This document shows positions 44,146 through 52,900 of a DNA stretch of 64,000 nt, in pieces. Position numbers and translations under genes: made by a program. The stretch is from Desulforapulum sp034007745. Lineage in GTDB: Bacteria > Desulfobacterota > Desulfobacteria > Desulfobacterales > Desulfobacteraceae. The notes under the pieces were generated by a model. That model was not told the DNA's origin. It did not search any database and saw only the letters and a list, made by a program, of their open reading frames with translations. Where the stretch lies: positions 1 through 64,000 of the forward strand of contig JAVEQI010000010.1 of assembly GCA_034007745.1 (NCBI GenBank), written 5' to 3'. Numbering within the stretch: the first letter of the stretch is position 1; each line of letters begins with the position of its first letter.

Positions 44146-45156
44146 ATGGAAACACTTATTTATGAAAAACTCGAAAATAAAAAGGTTCGCTGCGGCATCT
44201 GCAACCATTTCTGCACCATTGACCAGGGCAGGCGAGGTCTTTGCAGCGTCCGGGAAAATCAGGAGGGACGACTCATCAATCTTGTCCATGGACGAATCGT
44301 AGCAAGGGGAATCGATCCTGTGGAAAAAAAGCCCATATTCCACCTCAAGCCCGGCTCCCTTTCCTATTCAATTGCAACTGTGGGCTGCAACTTCCGGTGC
44401 AGCTTTTGCCAGAATGCCGATATCGCCCAGATGCCCACCGAACAGAACGGAAAGATACAGGGTGTAAAAATAGAACCAGAAACCATAGTTGAACAGGCCC
44501 TTAAGGGCAGTTGTGCAAGCATAGCCTACACATACACAGAACCTGCCGTGTTTGTAGAAACGGTGCTTGAAACCGCTAAAATTGCCAAACGCAACGAACT
44601 TTTCAACATCCTGGTCACCAACGGCTATATGAGCCGGGAGGTGATCGAAATGATCGCCCCCTATATAGATGCGGCCAATGTGGATTTAAAGGCCTTTAAC
44701 GATGATTTCTATCGAAAATTCTGCAAGGCAAAAATCGAACCTGTAAAGGAAAACCTCAAGCTGATGAAGCGCCTTGGGATCCTTGTGGAGGTGACCACCC
44801 TTCTAATCCCCGGGCTCAACGACGACCCCGGACAGCTTGAGGCCATGGCTGCCTTTATTGCCGACGAGCTGGGAAATGAAACCCCATGGCACGTATCAAG
44901 GTTCCACCCCTGCTACCGGATGATGGACCGTGAGCCAACACCGGTTTCCTCGATCGAAAGGGCCGTCTCAACCGGCAAAGCTGCGGGGCTTCAATATGTG
45001 TACACGGGTAACGTCCCGGGCCTTGATGGTGAAAACACCCTTTGCCACAGTTGCGACAAAACCCTGGTGGATCGGAAGGGCTATGCGGTTTCAAGCGTTA
45101 TAACCCCTGAGGGCCGATGCCCTAATTGTAATTCCCTAATTTATGGTATATATTGA
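44146..45156 (+). CDS. amrS: AmmeMemoRadiSam system radical SAM enzyme AmrS
   Basis: 336 aa. N-terminal CGIC-NHFC resembles the pyruvate formate-lyase-activase-like start of this family (RCGICNHFCTIDQGRRGLC), then CNFRCSFCQN gives the CxxxCxxC Fe-S site. SIAYTYTEPAVFVET, NILVTNGYMS, ANVDLKAFND and PWHVSRFHPCYRM are family blocks. A C-terminal zinc ribbon is suggested by LCHSCDK and CPNC. AmrS is normally linked with Memo and AMMECR1 proteins; neither is adjacent here. Substrate unknown. Confidence 0.9.
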   Translation: METLIYEKLENKKVRCGICNHFCTIDQGRRGLCSVRENQEGRLINLVHGRIVARGIDPVEKKPIFHLKPGSLSYSIATVGCNFRCSFCQNADIAQMPTEQNGKIQGVKIEPETIVEQALKGSCASIAYTYTEPAVFVETVLETAKIAKRNELFNILVTNGYMSREVIEMIAPYIDAANVDLKAFNDDFYRKFCKAKIEPVKENLKLMKRLGILVEVTTLLIPGLNDDPGQLEAMAAFIADELGNETPWHVSRFHPCYRMMDREPTPVSSIERAVSTGKAAGLQYVYTGNVPGLDGENTLCHSCDKTLVDRKGYAVSSVITPEGRCPNCNSLIYGIY

Positions 45157-45179
45157 GGCCCTATATTAAATAACCAGAT

Positions 45180-45327
45180 ACAACCATTTTTCATTCGGGA
45201 TATCAGCTTGGGGGGCGGCAGTCGGTATTCCCTTGCTGAACATTAAGAAACAAAGGGGATCAGATTTTCTTGGTTCAGCAAGGGAATACCGGCTGTCGCC
45301 TCTAGTATAGAACCAAAATGAGAATCC
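45180..45327. repeat. Hairpin element, copy 2
   Basis: A 28-bp stem (45214-45241 with 45273-45300) pairs at every position if two G-U wobbles are allowed. Its arms differ from copy 1 at about nine positions (for example CAGTCGGTATTCCC versus CGGCCAGTGTCTCC), mostly with matching changes on the other side. The 31-nt loop differs from copy 1 at only two positions and keeps CAAAGGGGATCAGAT. The outer repeat is eroded (TTTTTCATT and AATGAGAAT). CCAGAT (45174-45179 and 45328-45333) flanks it directly. Confidence 0.8.
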
Positions 45328-45351
45328 CCAGATTAGGAGAGTTACCAGTTA

Positions 45352-46218
45352 ATGAAGTCAGCCCTAAGCGCTCAAATCCTTACCTTTGGACGAATGATCA
45401 AGTTTTCCCACACCGTGTTCGCCCTTCCCTTTGCCCTTTCGGCAGTTATTCTGGCCTGGAAAGACCATGAACCAGACATGTCCGTTCTTGGGTGGATCAT
45501 CCTGGCCATGGTGGGCGCAAGATCTGCCGCCATGGGGTTCAACCGGATCATTGATGCCCCCATGGATCTTAAGAACCCCAGAACGGCCAACAGGGAAATT
45601 CCCGCCGGGATTTTAACCAGAAAGTCTGCAGGCCTGTTTGTGGGAGCATCCTCCCTGGTGTTTGTTTTTGCGGCGGCAATGCTTGGGCCCCTGTGCTTCT
45701 GGCTCTCGTTTCCCGTTCTTATCCTGCTGCTCTTCTACTCCTACACCAAGCGATTCACAGCCTACTGCCACATCTATCTCGGGTTTGCCATATCCCTTGC
45801 CCCCCTTGGGGCGTGGATTGCTGTCACTGGCGGATTTTCCGTACCCATCCTGTTTCTGACCCTGGCACTGATGACCTATATCGCAGGGTTTGACATTCTC
45901 TACGCCTGCCAGGACACAGCTTTTGACGGGGAGACCGGTCTTTTTTCGATTCCGTCGGCCATCGGTCCCAGAAACGCCATGGCCGTGTCCCAGCTCCTCC
46001 ACGGATTCACCATCGTCCTCCTGTTTACCATGTACCTGTCGTTTGACATGGATCGGGTATTTCTCCTCTTTCTCGGAGTGATAGGTTTGCTCCTCGTGGT
46101 GGAACACCGGCTGGTGAAACCGGACAACCTCGAACATATCAACATCGCATTTTTTCACATGAACAGCCTGGTATCCATAACGCTTTTTGCAGGTGTTCTC
46201 ACAGAGGCCCTGGTCTGA
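45352..46218 (+). CDS. UbiA-family prenyltransferase (MqnP-like)
   Basis: 288 aa with eight or nine helices. The two Asp motifs of UbiA enzymes are present: NRIIDAPMDLKNPRTANRE (NxxxDxxxD) and YACQDTAFDGETGLFSIP. This version (TANREIP, then LYACQDxxFD) is the type found in futalosine menaquinone pathways (MqnP) as well as 4-hydroxybenzoate prenylation. It attaches a polyprenyl chain to an aromatic or dihydroxynaphthoate acid. It overlaps ubiX by 1 nt, and together they suggest quinone synthesis. Confidence 0.88.
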   Translation: MKSALSAQILTFGRMIKFSHTVFALPFALSAVILAWKDHEPDMSVLGWIILAMVGARSAAMGFNRIIDAPMDLKNPRTANREIPAGILTRKSAGLFVGASSLVFVFAAAMLGPLCFWLSFPVLILLLFYSYTKRFTAYCHIYLGFAISLAPLGAWIAVTGGFSVPILFLTLALMTYIAGFDILYACQDTAFDGETGLFSIPSAIGPRNAMAVSQLLHGFTIVLLFTMYLSFDMDRVFLLFLGVIGLLLVVEHRLVKPDNLEHINIAFFHMNSLVSITLFAGVLTEALV

Positions 46219-46841
46219 TGACGCCCAGGATACAACCAACCTATGTGGTTGCCATAACCGGTGCTTCAGGCGTTACCTACGCCGTCCGACTGCTCAAGGC
46301 CCTTGTTCAAACACCCTGCCGGGTAATCCTGATGGTTTCCGAGGGCGGATTCCGGGTCTTTGACCATGAAATGGGCTTCAAACCAGAAGGAAATTTTCAG
46401 CAGTTTCTGGCAGACCAGGGGGTGGTCTGCTGCGATGGGAGCTTCATCAGGATCTTCTCCGAGACTGACTATGACGCCTCTCCTGCCAGCGGCTCGTTTG
46501 TCCATTCCGGCATGGTGGTCGTTCCCTGTTCCATGAAGAGCCTTGCAGCCCTTGCCGCAGGCTATGCCGACAACCTGATCTCACGGTCGGCGGACGTCTG
46601 CCTCAAGGAGAGGCGGCCCTTGATTCTGGTACCACGGGAAACACCCCTCAGCCTGATTCACCTGGAAAACATGACCCGGGTCTGCCGGGCCGGTGCCACC
46701 ATCCTGCCCCCTTGTCCCTCCTTCTACACTTCACCCGCAACGGTGGAGGCCCTTGTGGATACGGTGACGGCAAGGATTCTTGACCATCTTAAAATAGGGC
46801 ACGACCTGATTCCCAGGTGGTGCAACGGAACCGAACAATGA
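46218..46841 (+). CDS. ubiX: Flavin prenyltransferase UbiX
   Basis: 207 aa. Signatures are AITGASGVTYAVRLLKAL (FMN-binding start), SGSFVHSGMVVVPCSMKSLAALAAGYADNLI broken by short variation, RSADVCLKERRPLILVPRETPLS and a final helix. UbiX joins dimethylallyl phosphate to FMN, making prenylated FMN, the cofactor of UbiD decarboxylases. No ubiD is in the window. It starts within the ubiA stop and overlaps the CCA gene by 4 nt. Confidence 0.93.
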   Translation: MTPRIQPTYVVAITGASGVTYAVRLLKALVQTPCRVILMVSEGGFRVFDHEMGFKPEGNFQQFLADQGVVCCDGSFIRIFSETDYDASPASGSFVHSGMVVVPCSMKSLAALAAGYADNLISRSADVCLKERRPLILVPRETPLSLIHLENMTRVCRAGATILPPCPSFYTSPATVEALVDTVTARILDHLKIGHDLIPRWCNGTEQ

Positions 46842-48157
46842 AATTCAGACTCCCCCATAAAGTTCAAAAGATCCTGACCCTGCTCGTTAAAAATGGCTGC
46901 CGGGCGTTGATTGCCGGCGGTGCAGTCCGGGACATGGTGGCCGGAGATCATCCCACAGATTTTGACATTGTAACCAACGCCTCCCTTGAAACCATACGGC
47001 AGATCTTCACCGGGGAGAAAGTCAAAACAGTTGGAAAGAGCTTCCAAATCTGCCTTGTGAACGGCATCGAGATTGCGTCCTTTAGAGGCGAGCGAATGAA
47101 CTTTCCCCTTACCGACCTTAAGCAGAGGGATTTTACAATTAACAGCATGGCCTGGGACCCTCAAACCGGGCAGATCATCGACCCCTTTTCAGGCCAGCAG
47201 GACCTTAAAGACAGGATCATTCGGTTTACCGGCGACGCAAACCAGCGAATCCTGGAAGATCCCCTGCGTATGGTCAGGGCCTGCCGGTTTGTCTCCCGGA
47301 TCAAGGGCGACTTCGACCCTTTAACGCTTGACAGCATCCTAACCAATGCAGGCCTTGTCAAGACCTTGGTGGCACCAGAACGCATCCGCATGGAGATCCT
47401 CAAGGCCATGGGCCATGATCTTCCCTCTCTTTTTTTTAAAGCCCTTAAAAGAACCGGCCTGCTCAAAGACATATTTCCCAGCCTTGACAGGCTGGTTGAG
47501 CTTGATGGCGGCCCATTCCATGGTGAGACGGTGTTTGAGCACTCAATGATGACGGGCGATGCCCTCTCTCCCAAACGGCCGCTGCTGCGCCTTGCAGGCT
47601 TTCTCCACGATACGGGAAAATATGATGCAGCGGAAATTAAAGAGGGGATTCTCACCTTCCACAACCATGAAAAGGAGCTGGACCAGGTTGAGCAGGACCT
47701 TATCAACCTTAAATTCTCCCTCCGGGAGATGGACTACATCCTGTCAATCATCAGCGTTCACATGCGGCCCCTCACCGAGGAGACCTCGCCCAGGGCAGTA
47801 CGTCGAATCCTTGCCCTTCTTGCGGCCAGGGGGCTGACCTATAAGGAGTTCATGCGCATGCGCATCGCAGACAAGCGGTCCAACCTCGCAAAGCCCCACT
47901 ACCACCTCAGGGATATCCGCAACCGGGTTCAAAAGTTTAAAGACGAGCTTGAACCCGGAGGAACACAGGCCTTTACACCGGCGGATCTCGCCATTGACGG
48001 CAACCGCATCATGGCCCTGTTAAACCTTGGCCCGGGTCCAGAGGTGGGACGTATCATGGAGCTTTTATTCGAACGGGTCCTTGACGACCCAACGCTCAAC
48101 ACCCCGTCAACCCTTGAAGCCCTTGCCCTTTCATTTGGTCCAGGAAAAGAGCCATGA
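46838..48157 (+). CDS. CCA tRNA nucleotidyltransferase / poly(A) polymerase family
   Basis: 439 aa from ATG 46838. The nucleotidyltransferase head has LIAGGAVRDMV, DFDIVTNA (catalytic Asp pair), RDFTINSMAWDP and the RNA-binding helix EDPLRMVRACRF. A C-terminal HD domain follows (LRLAGFLHDTGKYDA, then H residues in FHNHEKE). This combination is typical of bacterial class II CCA-adding enzymes; poly(A) polymerase I lacks HD. It adds or repairs the tRNA CCA end. The 3' end overlaps the convergent ABC permease gene by 27 nt. Confidence 0.9.
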   Translation: MKFRLPHKVQKILTLLVKNGCRALIAGGAVRDMVAGDHPTDFDIVTNASLETIRQIFTGEKVKTVGKSFQICLVNGIEIASFRGERMNFPLTDLKQRDFTINSMAWDPQTGQIIDPFSGQQDLKDRIIRFTGDANQRILEDPLRMVRACRFVSRIKGDFDPLTLDSILTNAGLVKTLVAPERIRMEILKAMGHDLPSLFFKALKRTGLLKDIFPSLDRLVELDGGPFHGETVFEHSMMTGDALSPKRPLLRLAGFLHDTGKYDAAEIKEGILTFHNHEKELDQVEQDLINLKFSLREMDYILSIISVHMRPLTEETSPRAVRRILALLAARGLTYKEFMRMRIADKRSNLAKPHYHLRDIRNRVQKFKDELEPGGTQAFTPADLAIDGNRIMALLNLGPGPEVGRIMELLFERVLDDPTLNTPSTLEALALSFGPGKEP

Positions 48158-49180
48158 TGCAGCCAGAATACAGGCAAGGCTGACAACGCCGAGGAACATA
48201 AGGTCCGGTCCAACCTGGGCAAGGGTGGCCCCGTCGTTGAGGATATCCCTGATGGCGGAAAGCATCCTTGTCAGCGGCAGAAAACCCGCTATGGTCTTTA
48301 TCCATCCGGGCGCACCCTCCAGGGAGAACCACACCTCGGACAGAAACATCATGGGCCAGGAAATAAAGTTGATGACCCCGTTGGCAAACTCTTCACTCGT
48401 ACCCCTTGAAGCAATCAAAAGCCCCATGGATGAGAGGGCAATAGCGCCCATGGTAAAGACAACCGCCGCATCAAACACAGAACCCTGGGTATGAAAGTCA
48501 AAGGTGAGATCGCACCCAAACCAGACAATGACAATGGTAAACATAATCAGAAACACCCTGGAGAGCATCTGGGCAGTCAAATACTCAAGGGCAGTCACAG
48601 GAGTGGCTTTGAGCCTCTTTAACACCCCGTTTTTCCGGTATCTCACAATTACAAACCCAACCCCGTAAAGGGCCGAAAACATCATGTTCATCCCTAGGAT
48701 TCCGGGGAAGAGCCAGTCAATATAGCGAATCTGGACCGTGGTGATAGCCTCTTTCCTGAGAAGCTCGTCAAAGACTTCAAGGGGAACCGTGCTCTCCCGG
48801 AAAATTTTTTCGGCCACATACCCCTTGGGCGAAGTGTCGCTGATCCAGTATTGCCAGGGCCGGGGCGAGTTTTTGATGAGGATGTCTATCTTGTGGTGAC
48901 TCAGACGATCCAGGGCCTGGTCAAAGCTGTCAAAATAAATCAGGTCAAGGTACAGCGTCTCCTTGAACCGATCGGGGAGCTCAAGGCTTTCAACCGCTGT
49001 TTCCGGGGCAACTGGAAAGACACCCACCTTGAACTGGGCACGGTTGTCGTTGCCGAACACCAGGGCAAAACCCGCCACAATTAAAAAGGGAAAGAGAAAG
49101 TTCCAGCCAAAGGCTGCCCTGTCCCTTAGAAACTCGTAGTTTCTTGAGACAAGCACGGCCCACATTCGTTTAAAATTCAT
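48131..49180 (-). CDS. ABC-2 type exporter permease
   Basis: 349 aa. One N-terminal helix (FLFPFLIVAGFALVFG) and a large periplasmic domain of about 150 residues precede five C-terminal helices, the layout of YhhJ/DrrB-like ABC-2 permeases. The loop GILGMNMMFSALYGVGFVIVR followed by KNGVLKRLKATPVT is the typical coupling region. It lies 38 nt after the ATPase gene and forms the exporter with it. The cargo is not known; drug or lipid export is common in this family. Confidence 0.85.
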   Translation of the reverse strand: MNFKRMWAVLVSRNYEFLRDRAAFGWNFLFPFLIVAGFALVFGNDNRAQFKVGVFPVAPETAVESLELPDRFKETLYLDLIYFDSFDQALDRLSHHKIDILIKNSPRPWQYWISDTSPKGYVAEKIFRESTVPLEVFDELLRKEAITTVQIRYIDWLFPGILGMNMMFSALYGVGFVIVRYRKNGVLKRLKATPVTALEYLTAQMLSRVFLIMFTIVIVWFGCDLTFDFHTQGSVFDAAVVFTMGAIALSSMGLLIASRGTSEEFANGVINFISWPMMFLSEVWFSLEGAPGWIKTIAGFLPLTRMLSAIRDILNDGATLAQVGPDLMFLGVVSLACILAASWLFSWTK

Positions 49181-49218
49181 GCAGATGTTCCTTTTACCAG
49201 GTTCCTTTTTTGTGGTGG

Positions 49219-49941
49219 TTACGTCCTGAGATGCCTTCCTGTGAGGTTTAAAAACACCGTCTCAAGATTTCTGGGCTCCCCATCATCATGGCAGTGCTGC
49301 TCAATAAGGGCCCCAGGAGAACCCTGGGCAATGATGCGGCCCTTGTCCATGATGATAATGTCATCGCACAAGACCTGGGCCTCTTCCATGTAATGGGTTG
49401 TAAGAACAATGGATTTCCCCTGCTCTTTAACCCCCCTGATGATCTTCCACATGTGCTGGCGGGCCAGGGGATCAAGACCTGTGGAGGGTTCGTCAAGAAA
49501 GAGAAGGTCTGGATCATTGATCAGGGCAAGCCCGAGAAGAAGGCGCTGCTTTTGACCTCCGGATATCCGGTCGTTCATCTGCCTGCCGATGGAATCTAAC
49601 ATGCACAGACGGCTGACCTCTTCCACGGGGAGCGGATTTTTATAAAAACGGGCAAAGGTTCTGAGGGTGTCGTTGACCGTTAAAAAGGCCAGGAGTTCAG
49701 TATGCTGGAACTGAATGCCTATTTTTTCACGAAAATCCCTGTCCCTGGGTTTTCCCCTGAACAAAATGGTGCCCTCAGTGGGCGTGATGATATCTTCGAT
49801 CATTTCAACCGTGGTGGTTTTTCCAGCCCCGTTCTGGCCGAGGAGACCAAAGCAGCTCCCCTCTTTGATGGAAAAAGAGATGCCGTCAACGGCCGTGATA
49901 TCTTTATAACGTTTTACCAGCCCTTTGATCTCAAGCAACAT
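49219..49941 (-). CDS. ABC transporter ATPase (exporter, ABC-2 partner)
   Basis: 240 aa. Walker A GLLGQNGAGKTTT, signature ISGGQKQRLLLGLALI, Walker B LLFLDEPSTGLDP and switch His in VLTTHYMEEA place it with DrrA/CcmA-like ATPases of ABC-2 exporters. Its ATG overlaps the stop of the PHP gene by 1 nt (TAATG). It is followed by the permease gene, so PHP, ATPase and permease form one transcript. Confidence 0.93.
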   Translation of the reverse strand: MLLEIKGLVKRYKDITAVDGISFSIKEGSCFGLLGQNGAGKTTTVEMIEDIITPTEGTILFRGKPRDRDFREKIGIQFQHTELLAFLTVNDTLRTFARFYKNPLPVEEVSRLCMLDSIGRQMNDRISGGQKQRLLLGLALINDPDLLFLDEPSTGLDPLARQHMWKIIRGVKEQGKSIVLTTHYMEEAQVLCDDIIIMDKGRIIAQGSPGALIEQHCHDDGEPRNLETVFLNLTGRHLRT

Positions 49942-50864
49942 TAGGCGGCTCCTTTTAACGGAATTCGACTCTTAAAAACTTCAAACATCTCCCTGGATAT
50001 ACCGCTGACTCCAAGGGGTCTCTCAACCCCATCGTGGCAGTCTGAGCCGCCGGTAACAACCAGGTCATGTTTTTCCGCCCAGGTTCTCAGGATTGCCCGA
50101 TGCTCCATGGTGTGGCCGGGATACTCAACTTCAACACCACCAAGGCCTGCATCCAGAAATTCAGGGAACAGCCGTTCCACAATCTCCATGGGGGGGAGCA
50201 CCTCCCTGTAATGGCCCCTGCCGGGAAAAGACCCCGCCGCAGGGTGGGCAAGCACGCCCAGCATGGGCCATTTGTCCATGAGATCAGTTACTTCGGCAAG
50301 ATTGATGCCCGATGGGACATAGGCAGGACTCTGATTCCCAATTATGGCCTTTACCTGTTCCGGAGACCTGATGCCGTGGTTTTGGGTCAGGGCAAGGGCA
50401 AAATGGCGCCTGGATGCATTTTTGGCCAAATGGGCAATCTCCTGGCACGTGAGCTCTTGCTTGAGCACGGGGGTGATTCCCCGGGGCCCGAAAAACCGGT
50501 TGATCTCCTTGACCCGCTGGGCAGCAAGCAGAGCTCCCCGTCCCCTGGCAAGGGTCTTTCCAATGGATCTTCGAAAATTCAGGTCTTTAAAAAGTTCCAG
50601 GGAAAAATAGCAGAGAAGGTGCAGGGTTCCTGTAAAGAACGAACCTTTAAATCGAACGGAAACTTCTACCCCTGGTACAACCTCTATTCCATGGCGCTCT
50701 CCAGCCCCAAGGGCCGCCCCTATCCCATCAATGGTGTCATGGTCGGTGACTCCAAGGGCAGAAATACCCGCCTCTTTAGCGGCAAGAACAAGGTCATGGG
50801 GAGAAAAGTCTCCATCGGAAAAAGTGGTGTGGTTGTGCAGATCTGCGTAAAGTCGGCCTTCCAT
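49941..50864 (-). CDS. PHP-domain phosphoesterase (YciV/RNase AM-like)
   Basis: 307 aa. The N-terminal metal-binding motifs DLHNHTTFSDGDF and GVTDHDTIDG, and the later EVVPGVEV, LAHPAAG and SDCHDG, are those of PHP domains. Relatives such as YciV/RNase AM remove nucleotides from the 5' end of RNA or hydrolyse 3',5'-nucleotides. The link with an ABC exporter by a 1-nt overlap may be only genomic. Start ATG 50864 gives the conserved METxxRLYADLHNH-like beginning. Confidence 0.85.
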   Translation of the reverse strand: MEGRLYADLHNHTTFSDGDFSPHDLVLAAKEAGISALGVTDHDTIDGIGAALGAGERHGIEVVPGVEVSVRFKGSFFTGTLHLLCYFSLELFKDLNFRRSIGKTLARGRGALLAAQRVKEINRFFGPRGITPVLKQELTCQEIAHLAKNASRRHFALALTQNHGIRSPEQVKAIIGNQSPAYVPSGINLAEVTDLMDKWPMLGVLAHPAAGSFPGRGHYREVLPPMEIVERLFPEFLDAGLGGVEVEYPGHTMEHRAILRTWAEKHDLVVTGGSDCHDGVERPLGVSGISREMFEVFKSRIPLKGAA

Positions 50865-51051
50865 GTTTATCTCCTGTTCAGTCGGGAACTCCCGGATCTG
50901 GGGATTAATTATGCAACCCTTTTAATTATCCTGAAAAGGATCTTTTATCAATGCCCTTTTTTATTGTAAAGAGACAGTGCAAATGATAACTATGAAAAAA
51001 GTCTACTCAGAAAAATCATTAAAAAAAGCTACTATTGAATGGAGGTTCCCA

Positions 51052-51516
51052 ATGTCATTATACCTGGTGCAGCACGGAAAAAATCGCTCCAAAACCGAAG
51101 ATCCAAAAAAGAGGCTTTCGGACCAGGGACGGGCAGAGACACGACGTATCGCCCAGGTGGCAGAGGGCTACCGTGTTCCTGTCTCGATAATCCGCCACAG
51201 CGAAAAAGAGCGGGCCTTTGAAACGGCAAGAATTATGGCCCAGTTTTTAACGCCGGAGCGGGGAATCGAGCAGATTGACGGGATCTCCCCCATGGACCCG
51301 GTGGAGACATTTGCCCTGTCCCTGGATGCACGGGAAAACACCATGGTGGTAGGCCATCTGCCATTCCTGGAGCGCCTTGTGGGTTATCTTGTGACAGGCA
51401 GCCCCGAACAAAGGGTCTTTAAATTCCAGAATTCGGGGATTGTCTGCCTGGACAGGGACGAAAACGGATGGGTCATCTCGTGGACACTGATGCCCAAGAT
51501 CGGTATCGACATATAA
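51052..51516 (+). CDS. sixA: Phosphohistidine phosphatase SixA-like
   Basis: 154 aa from ATG 51052, chosen because GGAGG lies 7 nt upstream; the frame is open to 50977. It belongs to the histidine phosphatase superfamily: MSLYLVQHGKN, LSDQGRAETRRIA, ASIIRHSEKER-type loop, and VVGHLPFLERLVGYL. The first catalytic motif is QHG where most members have RHG, but the second Arg (IIRHSEK) and His (VGHLPF) are present. SixA removes phosphate from histidine phosphotransfer domains. It converges with the FmdE-like gene with 1 nt between stops. Confidence 0.85.
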   Translation: MSLYLVQHGKNRSKTEDPKKRLSDQGRAETRRIAQVAEGYRVPVSIIRHSEKERAFETARIMAQFLTPERGIEQIDGISPMDPVETFALSLDARENTMVVGHLPFLERLVGYLVTGSPEQRVFKFQNSGIVCLDRDENGWVISWTLMPKIGIDI

Positions 51517-51517
51517 A

Positions 51518-52057
51518 TCAGACTTTCTGTTCCTGTTCGGAAAAACACGGGATGCAGAGGTTTTTGCCGGCAAAACGGCGTATCCTCGACTCCATGACCA
51601 TCTCACCACAGGCCTCACACCGGATGCTCTCAAGTATCCTGGCCGGTTTCACCGGCGACTGGTTTACCGCTTCCACCTTGAACAGATCGTCAAGGTCGGC
51701 CTCCATTATCGTTCGTATGGCATCCTCCCTGGTCTCCCCGTCCTTTGCAATGGGTCTTTTGTTGAGCACGGCCCGGAATCCCTTTTTGCCGGTTCTGTCA
51801 AAAAAAGTAAAGGCTGCCTTGCCGTAATCCCTGTGTACCAGGTTGCCCTTGCCATAGGTGCAGCCGGTAAGAAACTGCACGGCATCAAGTGCGCACATGT
51901 CGGTCTCGGCCACACACACGGGTGATGTGCACTCGGTAATATCAAGACGCTCCATGGCAAGCTCTGACACACGGATGCCGATGGCAAGTCCCGGGCATGT
52001 GTGGCCGTGGAACTCTATGGTTTTATCGATGGTGTTTTTATCTATTGTGCATGTCAT
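51518..52057 (-). CDS. FmdE-like protein with C-terminal zinc finger
   Basis: 179 aa. The N-terminus IEFHGHTCPGLAIGIRVSELAM is the FmdE signature (HGHxCPG), with CVAETDMCALDAVQFLTGCTYGKGNL following. It is a metal-binding alpha/beta fold first seen with formylmethanofuran dehydrogenase. The C-terminus CEACGEMVMESRIRRFAG then CIPC is a TraR/DksA-like zinc finger. Such proteins occur in anaerobes lacking the methanogenic enzyme, where their job is unknown; a role in molybdenum or tungsten enzymes is often guessed. Confidence 0.9.
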   Translation of the reverse strand: MTCTIDKNTIDKTIEFHGHTCPGLAIGIRVSELAMERLDITECTSPVCVAETDMCALDAVQFLTGCTYGKGNLVHRDYGKAAFTFFDRTGKKGFRAVLNKRPIAKDGETREDAIRTIMEADLDDLFKVEAVNQSPVKPARILESIRCEACGEMVMESRIRRFAGKNLCIPCFSEQEQKV

Positions 52058-52140
52058 GGATTTCTGTTCCTTTTAATAATTGTAAAATTTACGGCAATGC
52101 CGCTATTGTGTAAAAATCTCGACAGTAGAGACCCCTTTGG

Positions 52141-52881
52141 TTAACCTGACCTGAATTCTGCGGTCCTTCGCCTGTAAAATTGAACCACAAAGTCAATATG
52201 GATGTTCATGGCTCTTCGAGCTTCTTCACCATCCCTGGCTTTGATGGCGTCAATGACCCCAATGTGCTGTTTCAAGATGGAGTCGATATTTTCACCGTCC
52301 ATGTACAGATCCTCTAGACTCGTTCTAATGCCATGGAAGAGATAATCATAGAAATTACGCATGATCAAAATCTGGATTGGATTTTTTGCAGCATAGGCAA
52401 TGGACATATGAAAAGAGGTGTCGGCAGCAGTGCCGAGGCGGCCCGAATCAATCTCTTTTTTCATCTCCTCTATGGAATGCTCCATTGCCTTGATATCCTC
52501 CCCGTCGGCCCGTCTAGCAGCCAAGGCCGCTGCATTGCATTCAAGCCCCAGCCTTACCTCAAGAAGATCATCAATGGTGGCGTCCTGGGTCTGCTGCATC
52601 ATCTTGAAGATGGTGGTCTCTTCCTTGGAATCAACGGCCGTTACAAAAGTCCCCCGCCCCTGTTTTTGAACCACAAGCCCCATGGTAACAAGACGCTGGA
52701 TGGCGTCCCTTATGGTGCTGCGGCTCACCTGCATAGCCCGGGCAAGATCGCGCTCGGCCAGTATTCTGTCGCCCGGCTTGAGTTTTCCCCTGTAAATAAG
52801 TTCCCTTATCTGATCAAAGGCTTGATCGGATATCTTCTTGGGTTTTATTGGCTTGATGGATAAATCGATTGTGTTTCCCAA
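52141..52881 (-). CDS. GntR/FadR-family regulator (LldR/PdhR type)
   Basis: 246 aa. The winged helix (LIYRGKLKPGDRILAERDLARAMQVSRSTIRDAIQRL in parts, then GLVVQKQGRGTFV) is of the GntR type. The C-terminal FCD domain has metal-site residues in EVRLGLECNAAALAARRA and DTSFHMSIAYAAKN. It follows the Fe-S subunit gene on the same strand, in a lactate oxidation operon. Two palindromes of the PdhR/LldR form (TGGT...ACCA) lie between that operon and the permease gene, so it probably represses both and is released by a carboxylic acid such as lactate. Confidence 0.9.
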   Translation of the reverse strand: MGNTIDLSIKPIKPKKISDQAFDQIRELIYRGKLKPGDRILAERDLARAMQVSRSTIRDAIQRLVTMGLVVQKQGRGTFVTAVDSKEETTIFKMMQQTQDATIDDLLEVRLGLECNAAALAARRADGEDIKAMEHSIEEMKKEIDSGRLGTAADTSFHMSIAYAAKNPIQILIMRNFYDYLFHGIRTSLEDLYMDGENIDSILKQHIGVIDAIKARDGEEARRAMNIHIDFVVQFYRRRTAEFRSG

Positions 52882-52900
52882 TGTTTCAAATTATGTTCGG

